DNA of 64,000 nt from a virus, in IMG/VR virus record IMGVR_UViG_3300010354_000047, positions 62,001 to 126,000 of that record; one strand, written 5' to 3'. Of this stretch, positions 42,401-50,549 are shown piece by piece. Numbering within the stretch: position 1 is the first letter of the stretch; each line of letters opens with the position of its first letter. Under the pieces are notes generated by a model, which had not been told where the DNA came from, did not search any database, and worked only from the letters and a program-made list of their open reading frames with translations. The position numbers and the translations under genes are program-made.

Positions 42401-43404
42401 AAGAGTTGAGGACCCGTGTCAGGAGTAAAGGGGCTCTTGGTGATGCCATTTCTTCAGAAATGCGAAACAAGCCTTCAGGGTCAGACCTGGTCATAGCGAA
42501 CAGTTCTGAGACAATCATACCTGCTGCCGGTGGCCTGGGTATGGGTGACTTTATGAAGTCTTTAGATGGAGGATTCGCTAGAATTGTTAACTCTATCAAT
42601 GCGTCTAACACCATACACGGAGATAATGGGAAAAGATTCACAGACGGGCTTCATAATGTGTCAAACCAAGTTATCGAGTCTCAGAAAGAGATTAACTCTC
42701 TGGGTTCTTCCTTCTCAAAAGCGCAGCAGTACAACGCCACAATGTTTAGTAGTATTCGAGAGGAAGTTTCAAAAAATCAGAATCAGACACTCCAGATGTT
42801 CGGAAAACTTAGTTCCCAGGTTTCCCAGATGTCCATGATGGGAGGTGGAATGGGTGTGGGGATTGGAATGGGCTCGGGTAATCTTGGTATGGCGAGCTCT
42901 TTAGCGCAGTCGATGGGGTTAATTATCACATCCACTACTGGCGGAAAGCACGCTCCTGGCTCTTACCACTATGCGGGAAGGGCAATCGATGTTGGAGGAA
43001 ATCCGGGAGCAATGCTGGCATACGCGCGAAGGTTAGCTTCCACTTCTGGAGGGAGAATGGCAGAACTCTACCACACACCCCTCGGATTCAGCATCAAAAA
43101 TGGGGTCAGAGTTCCCTGGACGATCCCGAACCATACAAACCACGTTCACGTCGCGTACGGCTACGGGCCAGGGAACCCTGCGTTCTTCTCTAGCCAGGGG
43201 GAGGCCAAAGCATGGGAGAGGAAGGTCTCTCCAGCTTTTTCGAAAGTTTCCTCGATAACTTCGAATAGTTCCGAAGGGTTCGGCTCAACAACCTTAAACG
43301 CACCGATTACGATCTACCAGCAACCTTACCAAGACTCCGAGGAGCTGGCTACGCTCGTAGCAATGCGCATAAGCATGGTCATTGACGAATTGAGAAACCA
43401 CTGA
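39454..43404 (+). CDS. Tail tape-measure protein with M15 peptidase-like domain
   Basis: 1316 residues, the longest protein after the 1587-residue fibre. Order: N-terminal coiled coil (KKLREINREIRNLSKPLKK) and Gly/Ala-rich repeats; a long helical middle; hydrophobic segments near residues 625-660 and 785-830 (GGAIGATLGTVLLPFLPGIG); and a C-terminal peptidase M15/VanY-like domain at about 1155-1245 with SYHYAGRAIDV (H1172, D1179) and NHTNHVHVA (H1230, H1232), the zinc-binding set of this family. The latter may open peptidoglycan during DNA entry. Long helical plus hydrophobic build sets tail length. The stop overlaps the next start. Confidence 0.9.
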   Translation: MAENKTFTLVGKFDDQITKKLREINREIRNLSKPLKKDSIASSLAKDFKRVSEEVKKVSKNIDSLGGSMKGISKPINGLIGSLEDAGKAAGKVRDTVSQIGEGVKGLDGISESLAEAARAAGRAQEEVAGIGEAAGRATGQAEGLMSTLLQAEGLSKLGDALASGFERGISSVISIAEKASRTVGRLFKESMDDELADVKAASGVEGSFRLAGYEGSFTEAKKMYKKYDQVVSEMIRQSSAPTAKVVELQRYTLDTMGPLMLAAEGVAKGTKMKDIDPKKVTASAENYGKFLEKVALFSQGTGSQGFQVAAGVEQLVTRGKIDTTMDFFTDNIMLMKNLEDAGFAGRGKQTSKLTSATDAQRMKAMMEAFNKSMSSESTRAMAESLTGSLQGLQDTIFNPSVGILGMSVTFSKEEQKKANQAIIKIQNARIDNYRKELANTKTSAERAKQLRVNIEQAAKTRDALTKDGADEISTPFKAFSYAFSDLIRSLTEAMNAIGPVWTQFSLAAIEVTNKVFGPLGETLKNVASNMRGGEYTQAEGFGRIAGEIFKTIGEIMGDIANMIGDPKGALGKVQSEFIKGFMDAFGKDPKGFQKAVQSINKGLEAILKKFFSIAWNIVSTEAIRPLVLTFIAAIFGPPLITAVIASATPLIALALVQMAKGAFTGSATGSATGAATGAAAGAGARLRFLGSALKGNFATAAKYGAKVPGVGKASALVKGAQMKAIGAVAAGMVTLATKAPALKDVGKSVVSLGKRIPGLSLAFAGLDLTTRIASGENAATAVSGVGGGLAGGAIGATLGTVLLPFLPGIGTVLGGIIGTFIGDWAGSKLPALFSGLPGLLQAAWSGLEKWFRDLPWNLGMAIGRFRVMANNSMVRLYNWFFELSNKFGSWVSRTVTDLRLKWNNFLSQAAALWQNKDRWGILGNAIVNGLKAMISNLPIVQLFTNVRGAAAGVPGFISGAANTFSQALRAGERLQTNLTPREELRTRVRSKGALGDAISSEMRNKPSGSDLVIANSSETIIPAAGGLGMGDFMKSLDGGFARIVNSINASNTIHGDNGKRFTDGLHNVSNQVIESQKEINSLGSSFSKAQQYNATMFSSIREEVSKNQNQTLQMFGKLSSQVSQMSMMGGGMGVGIGMGSGNLGMASSLAQSMGLIITSTTGGKHAPGSYHYAGRAIDVGGNPGAMLAYARRLASTSGGRMAELYHTPLGFSIKNGVRVPWTIPNHTNHVHVAYGYGPGNPAFFSSQGEAKAWERKVSPAFSKVSSITSNSSEGFGSTTLNAPITIYQQPYQDSEELATLVAMRISMVIDELRNH

Positions 43405-44966
43405 TGGCAAGTAGTCTAATCATTCCACGTTGCGAAGTCCTCTGGGGCAACGTAAATCTTACTCACTACCCTCTCGCTGGAGGAGAACCCCAGGCTCTGG
43501 TATTCGATGTCCGAGTGTCCCAGCAGGACTCAGGGGAAACACCGTCAGGGTCGATGAGATGGAACCCTACTGGCGCAGCTTTTGCCGTATATGAGGAGCT
43601 TCTAAAGAGTTCTATCAGTAAAACAATCACAGTTCGGTTTTATTATGTGAATGGCCGATCGGTCACTTTCTCTTTTGTGTGGTCAGGGCAAACGGAGGTC
43701 TACGGAAACGAGATGTCCCTGGAAGTGAAACTCGCCTCTCAGCTCGATGGACTTGTAAACGCTAACATCAAAAGCACCGCTCAAGTTGACGATAAAGGAA
43801 CCCTCTTCGACAAGACAATCTCGCAAATCGACAAGTCTTTTGGAGTGGACGGTTACAATTTGATTCAATACTCTGGCCAGGCTTTTGAGGACCTTAAGAT
43901 CCCCAAAGTTCTGTCAAACTACTCGATTGGGTCTACGTACGCAGAAAGTGTCAAGAATCTGGCAGAACAAACTGGTCACCTAGTGATGTCAACGAATATC
44001 GTCGCTCCGGAAGGGGGGAAGAAACTCGGAGGAAACATGGTGGTCTTGGGACCTTACAAAACGGACACGAAGCCGATACAAGAACTCTCTCCTCAGGCGC
44101 AATTTCCTGATACATCTGTACGATATGGTTACTTTCTCGGCCCAGGAATCATAAATACAATCACAAAAACATCTGAGTGGCAGCCTCCGCAGAAGACGCA
44201 AACTAGTCTGGATAGCACGCAAGCTAAACTTGAAAGTCCGAACCCCACTACCCAGGGGCAACCGACATCCACAAGTCCGCAAGCCGCTGCGCAGCAAGCC
44301 CAAGAAAAAGCAAAAGGAAAAGGGGGAGCCAGTAACGCTGCAAGCTCAAGTGCAAGACCAGGCGCCAGGCTGAAGGACAACGCGGAAGGCGAGAGTAGAA
44401 AACTTGCTATTCAACAAGAGAGATCCTCAAAACTCTCCGCATCTTTGTTCATGTGTCCCGCTTTAACAGGAATAAAGCCCATGGACATCATCTTTATTTC
44501 AAACTATAGCGGCACGTTTCTGGAAGACTGGCTTGTGAACTCCGTGGATTACACTCAGATGGATGGAGGGGTGGAAATTTCGATTCAAGCTTCTCGGGAA
44601 TATGGCCTTGGAAACCTCATGAACAAAAAACTCGGTGAGCCATGGGCCGAAAAGGCAAAAGCTAAGAATTTGGTTGGCCCAACAGGAACTCTCGAAGGGT
44701 GGCAAGAGTATGCTTGGGGAGCTTTAGGGTTTCAGAGTAGGAGCCCTTCGGCTCAAACATCTAAAACAGCTTCGGCATTTCCATCTAATTCTTTTTCTAT
44801 GTTTGCAAAATCTTTCGGAAAAGATCAAACTCTGATCACCGATCGCGGATTCTACGACTACTTAACGAAGTACTTGAGTGTCCCCGCAGTGAATGGGAGC
44901 GGAGTTCTCAACGCTCCGATTGGCAGAATCCAGGAGCTCTATAAACTCTACCTGGAGGGGAGGTAG
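43404..44966 (+). CDS. Tail hub / late-control gpD-like protein
   Basis: 520 residues. N-terminal beta-rich domain (LWGNVNLTHYPLAGGEPQAL, VFDVRVSQ) and SFVWSGQTEVYGNEMSLEVK; the middle has KTISQIDKSFG and NYSIGSTYAESVKNLAEQTG, matching the hub domain I-II pattern of gpD/gp27-like proteins. A Ala/Ser/Gln-rich linker near 280-330 separates a C-terminal domain (MDIIFISNYSGTFLEDWLVN, SVDYTQMDGGVEISIQASRE). It overlaps the tape-measure stop. Predicted role: central spike hub at the tail tip. Confidence 0.75.
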   Translation: MASSLIIPRCEVLWGNVNLTHYPLAGGEPQALVFDVRVSQQDSGETPSGSMRWNPTGAAFAVYEELLKSSISKTITVRFYYVNGRSVTFSFVWSGQTEVYGNEMSLEVKLASQLDGLVNANIKSTAQVDDKGTLFDKTISQIDKSFGVDGYNLIQYSGQAFEDLKIPKVLSNYSIGSTYAESVKNLAEQTGHLVMSTNIVAPEGGKKLGGNMVVLGPYKTDTKPIQELSPQAQFPDTSVRYGYFLGPGIINTITKTSEWQPPQKTQTSLDSTQAKLESPNPTTQGQPTSTSPQAAAQQAQEKAKGKGGASNAASSSARPGARLKDNAEGESRKLAIQQERSSKLSASLFMCPALTGIKPMDIIFISNYSGTFLEDWLVNSVDYTQMDGGVEISIQASREYGLGNLMNKKLGEPWAEKAKAKNLVGPTGTLEGWQEYAWGALGFQSRSPSAQTSKTASAFPSNSFSMFAKSFGKDQTLITDRGFYDYLTKYLSVPAVNGSGVLNAPIGRIQELYKLYLEGR

Positions 44967-44993
44967 TTTACTGACCGGCTCGTAGCCTATACT
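44966..44993 (+). promoter_or_regulatory. Promoter GTTTAC-N16-TATACT
   Basis: GTTTAC at 44966-44971 and TATACT at 44988-44993, 16-bp spacer. An ATG at 44998 lies too close to the predicted start of transcription, which favours ATG 45052 as the real start. Confidence 0.7.
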
Positions 44994-45051
44994 CTTAATG
45001 AACGTGCTGGGCAACAGGGCTCAGATTTCCGCGTTCTTTACTAGTGACAAA

Positions 45052-46020
45052 ATGGCTATTACGACATTCAAAATCCTTCCGCAACTTGATGAGAAGAACA
45101 GGGCTCGCTTAGAGTCCCGAGCCTATACTCGGGCTTACACCGACATTCCTAATCGTGCTCTTCCTGAGTCTTATCGCTCGGGCCTTGCCACGATTTTCAA
45201 GGCTTTGACCGGTGATGACTTCGAAGAAGAGGCATCGACTTTCACTGTTCGAGCAGATCAAAACGGCACATTCCAACGTTTGTACTCCCCTACCATTTTC
45301 TCAACCGAGGACGGTGGTCTAGTGATTCGTTGGGGTGATCGCGACATTCCTTTGTTGGTTGCCCCCGGAAAAATTGGGGTAGCGAACGCTCCCAAGGGAA
45401 CAAAGTTTGCTTTCAAGGATGAGCAGATCGGTAAATATACCGAACCTGTCCTTTCCGTTTCCGCTCAAGGGGACGGAACCCTTTACACTCTTCCGATTCC
45501 GATTCGAAAGAAGGAGATGAAAGAGGAGCTTCCGGCTGATCTGTTGGATCTTCTCCTGGAAGAAAACCCTGACAAGATTTCCGAGAAAGTGTACGCGGCG
45601 CCTGACCTCTCAAAGAGAGGCGAAAGCACAGGAGAACGCCTGATTGGACCCTACCTGAAGGTCGCTTACCTTCCGATTGGCGAATATACTATCACTACCT
45701 ACCGAACCAAAGAGGGTGGGGCTTATGGAACGGATTACTTCCTCCAAGCCAAGCTGAAGGAGCCCTTTGTGGCCCCTGTTCGCACCCAAGTCGACGGAGA
45801 GTGGGTTGATGTAGAAACAGAGATCTCTGACTGGGTGATCGTGAAGCCGAACGCCTCAATGAAGAAGATTCTCTCCGCAGAACCTCTGATTACGGCTGAG
45901 GCTCCGGCTACACTAAAAGTCCTTGAGCATTACGAGTACAACAACAATCCGGCTGCCAAGGTCATCCTTCAGTGCCCAAACTTTGTTCAGAGCCCGGAGG
46001 CATTCAACCTCGATTTCTGA
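45052..46020 (+). CDS. Unknown protein, possible ssDNA-binding protein
   Basis: 322 residues from ATG 45052 (MAITTFKILPQLDEKNRARL); ATG 44998 in the same frame would add 18 residues but overlaps the promoter start region. The protein is beta-rich with acidic stretches (ELPADLLDLLLEENP) and an acidic/hydrophobic end PEAFNLDF. A short acidic C-terminus and a position just before the helicase, with its own promoter and terminator suggesting strong separate expression, would suit a ssDNA-binding protein, but no clear OB signature was identified. Family unknown. Confidence 0.6.
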   Translation: MAITTFKILPQLDEKNRARLESRAYTRAYTDIPNRALPESYRSGLATIFKALTGDDFEEEASTFTVRADQNGTFQRLYSPTIFSTEDGGLVIRWGDRDIPLLVAPGKIGVANAPKGTKFAFKDEQIGKYTEPVLSVSAQGDGTLYTLPIPIRKKEMKEELPADLLDLLLEENPDKISEKVYAAPDLSKRGESTGERLIGPYLKVAYLPIGEYTITTYRTKEGGAYGTDYFLQAKLKEPFVAPVRTQVDGEWVDVETEISDWVIVKPNASMKKILSAEPLITAEAPATLKVLEHYEYNNNPAAKVILQCPNFVQSPEAFNLDF

Positions 46021-46045
46021 TCCTTTGAGTCTGAAGTGAGTAACA

Positions 46046-46079
46046 AGAGATCTTAGACCCCTAAGGTCTCTTTCTTTTT
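46046..46079 (+). terminator. Rho-independent terminator
   Basis: Stem AGAGATCTTAG / CTAAGGTCTCT (one G-T wobble), loop ACCC, then TTCTTTTT. Ends the unit 45052-46020. Confidence 0.85.
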
Positions 46080-46103
46080 GACTAACGAAACAACGAGCAA
46101 AAC

Positions 46104-48128
46104 ATGGCCGATCCATTCTCAGGTGGACTAGGAACAACGAAACAAGAAATCGGCATTCTTCGGGATGCCAAAGAGAGGAACAAAGCTTCCTCGTTTAAAT
46201 CAAGAATAGCTGAAGAGGATAAACAGGAAAAGAAGAAAAAGGCACCTCTTCGAGTATCCGAGCTCTACAATGCAGGTATAACCCTTCTGAACAAGAAAGG
46301 TTTTGTGGTAGAGATCGACGAAGCCGGAGATCATTGTCGTCATAGAATTCTGAAACCTTCACCTCCGCAGATGGTGAGGGGAATTCGGTACCCCGCTGAT
46401 TTTAATCCTTTGCAAGACATCAGCGTCTACGACGACTTTGAAAAAGTTGAATCATGTTTTCATCCAGATCTTTGCCCTGACGAGGTCCGAACCTTTTGGG
46501 AGCCACTTTTTCGCCCAAAAGCGGGGGACTCGGAGCTGCTTTCCTTCACAGAGCGGCTTCTAAAAATGAAACGAGTGAACCAAAATAAGTTCATACATGA
46601 AACTCTGGATTACGGACACACCTTTGATCCGGTTGGCCGATGGGGAGGGGATCCAGTCTCTAATCCCCGAGTTTGGGTTCCCGATCGAGAATGGTTTGAT
46701 CCCGTCCTTCACAGTGTGACTCTCGCAGACGTTTTCACAATTTTTCCGGAAGCTGAACGAGAAATGCTAAAGTTGATTCTCGGAAGAATCGGAGTTGGAA
46801 GGTCGAACCATCTCCCTCCCGGAAGAAAAGTTCCGGTAGATCACACAGCTCGTATGGCGGCTGTGATTGTTGGTAAGGATGCAGGTCTAGGAAAGTCAAC
46901 TCTGTTCAATGGCATGACTGCCGCATTCGCCAAATGCGGATTCACAACTCATACCTTTAAGTCTACTGAAGATAGATTCGGACTCAAGGCTGCCGCCCTG
47001 AGCGACATCTCTTATAAGGACGACACTTCCTTGGCGTCCTTGAAGAGGTTTCTAGCCGCAGAAGAGACGAAGATCCTCATTACAAATGGTATTTTTCAAG
47101 TAGAGGAAAAGTTCCAGAATGCCGAGCAGATCTGGCCGAAGACGGTTATGATTCTCAACGCGAACGATTGGAACAGCAAGTTTGCTTACGATTTAGATCC
47201 AGGGATTATAGATCGAATCAAGCTAATCAGCACATATCGAGAGTACGAAGTGTCCAAGAACCGAGATTATCTCGACGGAACAGTCTCTGAAGGGTCTCCT
47301 GACTTGAGGCCGAGGGCACACATTCCTTATTTGGCTGGAAAACTCGGAGTTAGTGCTGACTCCCTGTATCTGTGGTGCTTGCGCTTATGCACAGACCATT
47401 TCTGGAAGGTTATTAACGACACGGAGGATCCAAGCATAAATCGCCTCCAGGTAGAAGTTCGCTACTGGACAACTCGGCAAAGGATTCGTTTCAAGGCAGA
47501 TGTCACACAAGCTCTTGTAAACGCAATGGCTTTCGCGCATGCGATTCGTACGAATGCGCAGGGACGATTCATGCCTGAGATGACACCGGACATCTTGTAT
47601 GAATACCTTCAATCTCTTTACTTTGTCGGAGTAGATCCCTCTTGTCAGCATTTAACTGCGGAGATGAAAAAGCAATGGGAATCCGTGGGGAGACCATCCA
47701 CCCATTACTATCAAGGTTTCCGAGAGCTTCGATGGGAGTCTGTGAAGAAGGCAATCGCACACGGAAAAGCGACTCTGTTTGATGACTCCACAGGACTACC
47801 GAGGGACAATAAAGACAGAACCGCTCTGACCATTATTCGAGAGATAATGGAAAAACTCGTGATGCGAGATGGATTCAAGATTGGCGGTGAAGCAAACTAT
47901 GTGATTGAAAACTGGGAGAATTGCAGACATGCCCAGGAGGAGCTTGTGATCGAGGCTGAAAGGCTAAGACTGGACATGGACCAGATAGATAGAACTCGCC
48001 TGCTTGATCTGAAGGCAGGATGTTACGATGACTGGCTCTTGGACAAACACTATTCACCAGATCGGGCAGAGAAGTTTCGTGAAGCGGCTCGTAGGAAACT
48101 TTATGAAAGTAAAGGGGTAAAAGTATGA
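46104..48128 (+). CDS. SF3-like primase/helicase ATPase
   Basis: 674 residues. Walker A at about residues 256-265 (VGKDAGLGKSTLF), followed by a Walker B-type segment near 305 (SYKDDTS), and a sensor-like VMILNANDWN and a DRIK arginine, in the order expected for superfamily 3 helicases (DUF5906/virE or D5-like primase-helicases). The N-terminal 230 residues have Cys and His (DHCRHRI, SCFHPDLC) that could belong to a primase or DNA-binding domain, and the C-terminal 200 residues look helical. Probable replicative DNA helicase of the phage. Ends with KGVKV and overlaps the next start by a single TGA/ATG. Confidence 0.82.
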   Translation: MADPFSGGLGTTKQEIGILRDAKERNKASSFKSRIAEEDKQEKKKKAPLRVSELYNAGITLLNKKGFVVEIDEAGDHCRHRILKPSPPQMVRGIRYPADFNPLQDISVYDDFEKVESCFHPDLCPDEVRTFWEPLFRPKAGDSELLSFTERLLKMKRVNQNKFIHETLDYGHTFDPVGRWGGDPVSNPRVWVPDREWFDPVLHSVTLADVFTIFPEAEREMLKLILGRIGVGRSNHLPPGRKVPVDHTARMAAVIVGKDAGLGKSTLFNGMTAAFAKCGFTTHTFKSTEDRFGLKAAALSDISYKDDTSLASLKRFLAAEETKILITNGIFQVEEKFQNAEQIWPKTVMILNANDWNSKFAYDLDPGIIDRIKLISTYREYEVSKNRDYLDGTVSEGSPDLRPRAHIPYLAGKLGVSADSLYLWCLRLCTDHFWKVINDTEDPSINRLQVEVRYWTTRQRIRFKADVTQALVNAMAFAHAIRTNAQGRFMPEMTPDILYEYLQSLYFVGVDPSCQHLTAEMKKQWESVGRPSTHYYQGFRELRWESVKKAIAHGKATLFDDSTGLPRDNKDRTALTIIREIMEKLVMRDGFKIGGEANYVIENWENCRHAQEELVIEAERLRLDMDQIDRTRLLDLKAGCYDDWLLDKHYSPDRAEKFREAARRKLYESKGVKV

Positions 48129-48508
48129 ACTCACTTTACGACAACCAAATTGCCTCCGTGGATTCATTTACTTACGAATGCCAAAAGCAACTCAGATTGA
48201 AGGATCAACTCGAAAACGAGGGGTTCTCCCTTGCTGAGGATCCGGCGGGTCTCTACGATTATATCGGAACGGTCCAGGACATCAATTGCTTTTGTGAGAT
48301 GTTCACTCCCCGTCTTCTAACGAAGGTGTTTGTCGAAGGGACAGAATCCTTAAGCCATGCCTTTCACCTGGTGCCACTGTGGCAAATCGTAAAATTCGGT
48401 TATCTGATTCCTGAACCGGGAACTTACTTCTCTACAAAGTATATCATCGGAGTTCGAAAAGTTAGCGAAACCTCTTTCGTTCCCAGCCTTCGACTTCCGT
48501 TGAACTGA
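48125..48508 (+). CDS. Hypothetical protein, 127 aa
   Basis: ATG 48125 overlaps the helicase stop. Mixed alpha/beta protein with EDPAGLYDYIGTVQDINCFC, then VFVEGTESLSHAFHLVPLWQ and SVPSLRLPLN-type end. No family recognised. The GGGTAAAAGT directly before the ATG is inside the helicase coding end and too close to be a promoter. Confidence 0.6.
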   Translation: MNSLYDNQIASVDSFTYECQKQLRLKDQLENEGFSLAEDPAGLYDYIGTVQDINCFCEMFTPRLLTKVFVEGTESLSHAFHLVPLWQIVKFGYLIPEPGTYFSTKYIIGVRKVSETSFVPSLRLPLN

Positions 48509-48509
48509 C

Positions 48510-48890
48510 GTGAAAAACTTCGAGAACGTTCCTGATCTCCCTACCCCTTTAAGTTCACAAGGGGGCTACGGAAATGCTTCGGGCAAGTTCAACCTTGAGA
48601 GGTCCCTTGAAAGGAAGATAAAGTCTCGAGAGGACCTCTCTCAACCGAGGAGACAAAGTCCTTTAGACACCACGTCTTTAAGTGAAGACAACTCGATCAA
48701 TCGTTATTTTGGCGATTTCAGTATTGAGTCGAAAAGGCACGTTCTCGACCTACTAAGTAAACATCCCCAGTTCGGGGATGAGGCCGGTTTACGCAAGAAC
48801 CGGATACGCAATAATACTAAAGAGGTCATACCCAACGACCCCTACCGAAACGTCACTAATGGTGGCTACGTAATCTTTGAAAAAACCTGA
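48510..48890 (+). CDS. Hypothetical protein, 126 aa, GTG start
   Basis: Opens at GTG 48510, one base after the preceding stop. Low-complexity basic N-terminal half (RKIKSREDLSQPRRQS), then RYFGDFSIESKRHVLDLLSK helix and a NPYRNV/NDPYRNV-like end. No known domain. Translated within the helicase operon. Confidence 0.5.
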   Translation: MKNFENVPDLPTPLSSQGGYGNASGKFNLERSLERKIKSREDLSQPRRQSPLDTTSLSEDNSINRYFGDFSIESKRHVLDLLSKHPQFGDEAGLRKNRIRNNTKEVIPNDPYRNVTNGGYVIFEKT

Positions 48891-48895
48891 AACAA

Positions 48896-49399
48896 ATGGC
48901 ACAAATTTACAAGGACCCGTATAGCTATCTAAATGACGCCGTAGTTAAAAGGGGAAAGTCAGGGAGCTACGGAGTGTATCTCCAAAATGTTGTTGTTGTA
49001 GCCGAAGCAACTTCTGACTACGGTTACAAAGTTTTCCTTCCCGCTCCGACTGCCGAATCCCCTTTTCAAGGGGAAGAGGAAACCCCTTTCGAGTGGTATC
49101 AAACTCTTGTGAGACTTCGGTCTCAAGTGGTGCAAACCACAGAGAGTATCTACGTAGATCGCAAACTCTACCAGTTCTGCCCGGAAGGCGGAACCATTAG
49201 CATGAACGTTTTCATTCCGGAAGCCTTTGTGGATACTTTCAACCACGAAGTTGTTCATTCTCAACGACTCTTGAACCTCATAGGAGACTTCACGGGAAAA
49301 ACTCCAACAACAGTGCGCTTCACGATCGGTGTAGCGTATAAGTCCTGGTACGACATGGCCGAAGAAGGAGAAGTTCAAGAAATTGAGTACGCTTACTAA
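48896..49399 (+). CDS. Hypothetical beta-rich protein, 167 aa
   Basis: Starts 5 nt after the preceding stop. The sequence begins MAQIYKDPYSYLND, has a strand-rich middle (YGVYLQNVVVVAEATSDYGY, KVFLPAPT) and ends RFTIGVAYKSWYDMAEEGEV. No family recognised; no membrane segments. Immediately before the nucleotide metabolism cluster. Confidence 0.6.
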   Translation: MAQIYKDPYSYLNDAVVKRGKSGSYGVYLQNVVVVAEATSDYGYKVFLPAPTAESPFQGEEETPFEWYQTLVRLRSQVVQTTESIYVDRKLYQFCPEGGTISMNVFIPEAFVDTFNHEVVHSQRLLNLIGDFTGKTPTTVRFTIGVAYKSWYDMAEEGEVQEIEYAY

Positions 49400-49414
49400 T
49401 CTGAAGAATTCAAA

Positions 49415-49744
49415 ATGGAACTAAACGACTACCAATCGAGAGCAAGAGCTACAGCTATCTACCCTAATCTAGGGTCCAACTTTTTATACCCGGCGCTAGG
49501 TTTGTGCGGAGAGTCCGGGGAAGTCGCAGAAAAAGTGAAAAAAGTTTTGAGAGATGAAGGAGGAGTTATATCCGAAGAAAAGAAAAGGGAAATCGCCAAG
49601 GAAATCGGGGACATCCTTTGGTACGCCTCTCAGTTGGCTGCAGAATTGGGGTTCACACTGAGTGAAATCGCAGAGATCAATCTAAACAAATTAGCCTCCC
49701 GAGCCGAGAGGGGCGTTCTTACGGGGAATGGAGACAATCGCTGA
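49415..49744 (+). CDS. mazG: MazG-like nucleotide pyrophosphohydrolase
   Basis: 109 residues. The MazG core is present: YQSRARATAIYP, LGLCGESGEVAEKVKKVLRD (the EE..E-type metal ligands) and KEIGDILWYASQLAAELGF. This family removes pyrophosphate from nucleoside triphosphates. Cyanophage MazG has been linked to (p)ppGpp or nucleotide-pool turnover, although recombinant cyanophage enzymes act on dGTP/dCTP more than on ppGpp; that is known of the family, not shown here. Its last 17 nt overlap the deaminase gene. Confidence 0.9.
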   Translation: MELNDYQSRARATAIYPNLGSNFLYPALGLCGESGEVAEKVKKVLRDEGGVISEEKKREIAKEIGDILWYASQLAAELGFTLSEIAEINLNKLASRAERGVLTGNGDNR

Positions 49745-50216
49745 TCTAGATTCGAAGGAACACTGGTTTCTTACTCAATGGGATCTTCGGTTTATTCGAC
49801 TCGCAAAAGAAGTCTCTACGTGGAGTAAAGATCCGAATCGAAAGGTGGGGTGCGTTCTTGTCCGAGATCGTCGAGATTTTGCTAAAGGCTACAATGGTTT
49901 TCCTCCCCGAATATCTGATGATTTTCGACTTATGAACGCACCCTTTAAGGGTAAAGTCATAATTCACGCAGAAGTGAATGCGATTCTAAACGCAGTTAAG
50001 TTCGGCGTTTCAACGATTGGATCTACAGCTTACGTAACTTATCACCCTTGTGCCACTTGCGCAAGTGTTTTGATTGGGGCAGGAATTCAAAAAGTAATTT
50101 GCCCTCCTCCCCACCATGGCTCACCAAAGTGGGCCGAAGACTTTAAAATGGCAAGCGACCTTATGGTTGAAGCTGGAGTTCCTGTTCTTTACTACCCCTC
50201 GAAAGATGAAGCCTGA
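49728..50216 (+). CDS. dCMP deaminase-like protein
   Basis: 162 residues. Zinc site: HAEVNAIL supplies His and the catalytic Glu, PCATC supplies the two Cys (PCxxC). DLRFIRLAKEVSTWSKDPNR and VGCVLVRDRR are typical of ComEB/deoxycytidylate deaminases; the product dUMP feeds ThyX, which is in the same genome. Coupled with mazG by overlap. Cytidine versus dCMP preference cannot be read with certainty. Confidence 0.92.
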   Translation: METIADLDSKEHWFLTQWDLRFIRLAKEVSTWSKDPNRKVGCVLVRDRRDFAKGYNGFPPRISDDFRLMNAPFKGKVIIHAEVNAILNAVKFGVSTIGSTAYVTYHPCATCASVLIGAGIQKVICPPPHHGSPKWAEDFKMASDLMVEAGVPVLYYPSKDEA

Positions 50217-50451
50217 AAACTCTGAAACTTTGGATTGGGCTCAAGGATTTGGTCTCTCTCTGAGTCAAGTCTTTGAAAAGGAGAGAATGGAAAGAGCAAT
50301 TGACTCTTGCTCAAATGTGGAAGATTTAAAGTCCTTGTCGAAACAATTGTTATCGGCTTGGATGAATCAGAGTGCTGCTTGTTCCTGGATTATGCGCCAC
50401 ACAGTGGGAGAAATCCCTTCGAAAGCGCTTTTGGATAAGCAAAAGATTTGA
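50206..50451 (+). CDS. Small hypothetical protein, 81 aa
   Basis: ATG 50206 overlaps the deaminase end; the longer in-frame extension upstream runs through the deaminase coding region and is rejected. Predicted helical: LDWAQGFGLSLSQVFEKERM, then LKSLSKQLLSAWMNQSAACS and WIMRHTVG. Two-helix small protein of unknown role, similar in plan to other short cyanophage helical proteins. Confidence 0.55.
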   Translation: MKPENSETLDWAQGFGLSLSQVFEKERMERAIDSCSNVEDLKSLSKQLLSAWMNQSAACSWIMRHTVGEIPSKALLDKQKI

Positions 50452-50462
50452 AAAGCGGGGAT

Positions 50463-50478
50463 GGGCGGATGTCCGCCC
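50463..50478 (+). terminator. GC-rich hairpin, weak terminator candidate
   Basis: GGGCGG-ATGT... stem GGGCGGA/TCCGCCC, close after the stop at 50451, but without a T run. May be an RNA stability or pausing element rather than an intrinsic terminator. Confidence 0.35.
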
Positions 50479-50499
50479 TAAAAGTTCGGTAAACCGGGC

Positions 50500-50528
50500 T
50501 TGCCTTCCCACCCCGGAGGCGCTATAAT
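50500..50528 (+). promoter_or_regulatory. Sigma70-type promoter TTGCCT-N17-TATAAT
   Basis: TTGCCT at 50500-50505, 17-bp spacer and a perfect TATAAT at 50523-50528, 21 nt before the ATG of the sigma-like gene at 50550. This is the closest match in the window to the host housekeeping consensus, suggesting early transcription of the sigma factor. Confidence 0.8.
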
Positions 50529-50549
50529 AGAGTTGAGTCAGGAAACCTC

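Noticed and set aside
48115-48124. GGGTAAAAGT directly before the ATG at 48125
   Set aside because: It encodes the last residues of the helicase (KGVKV) and touches the ATG, too close to be a promoter of the usual spacing.
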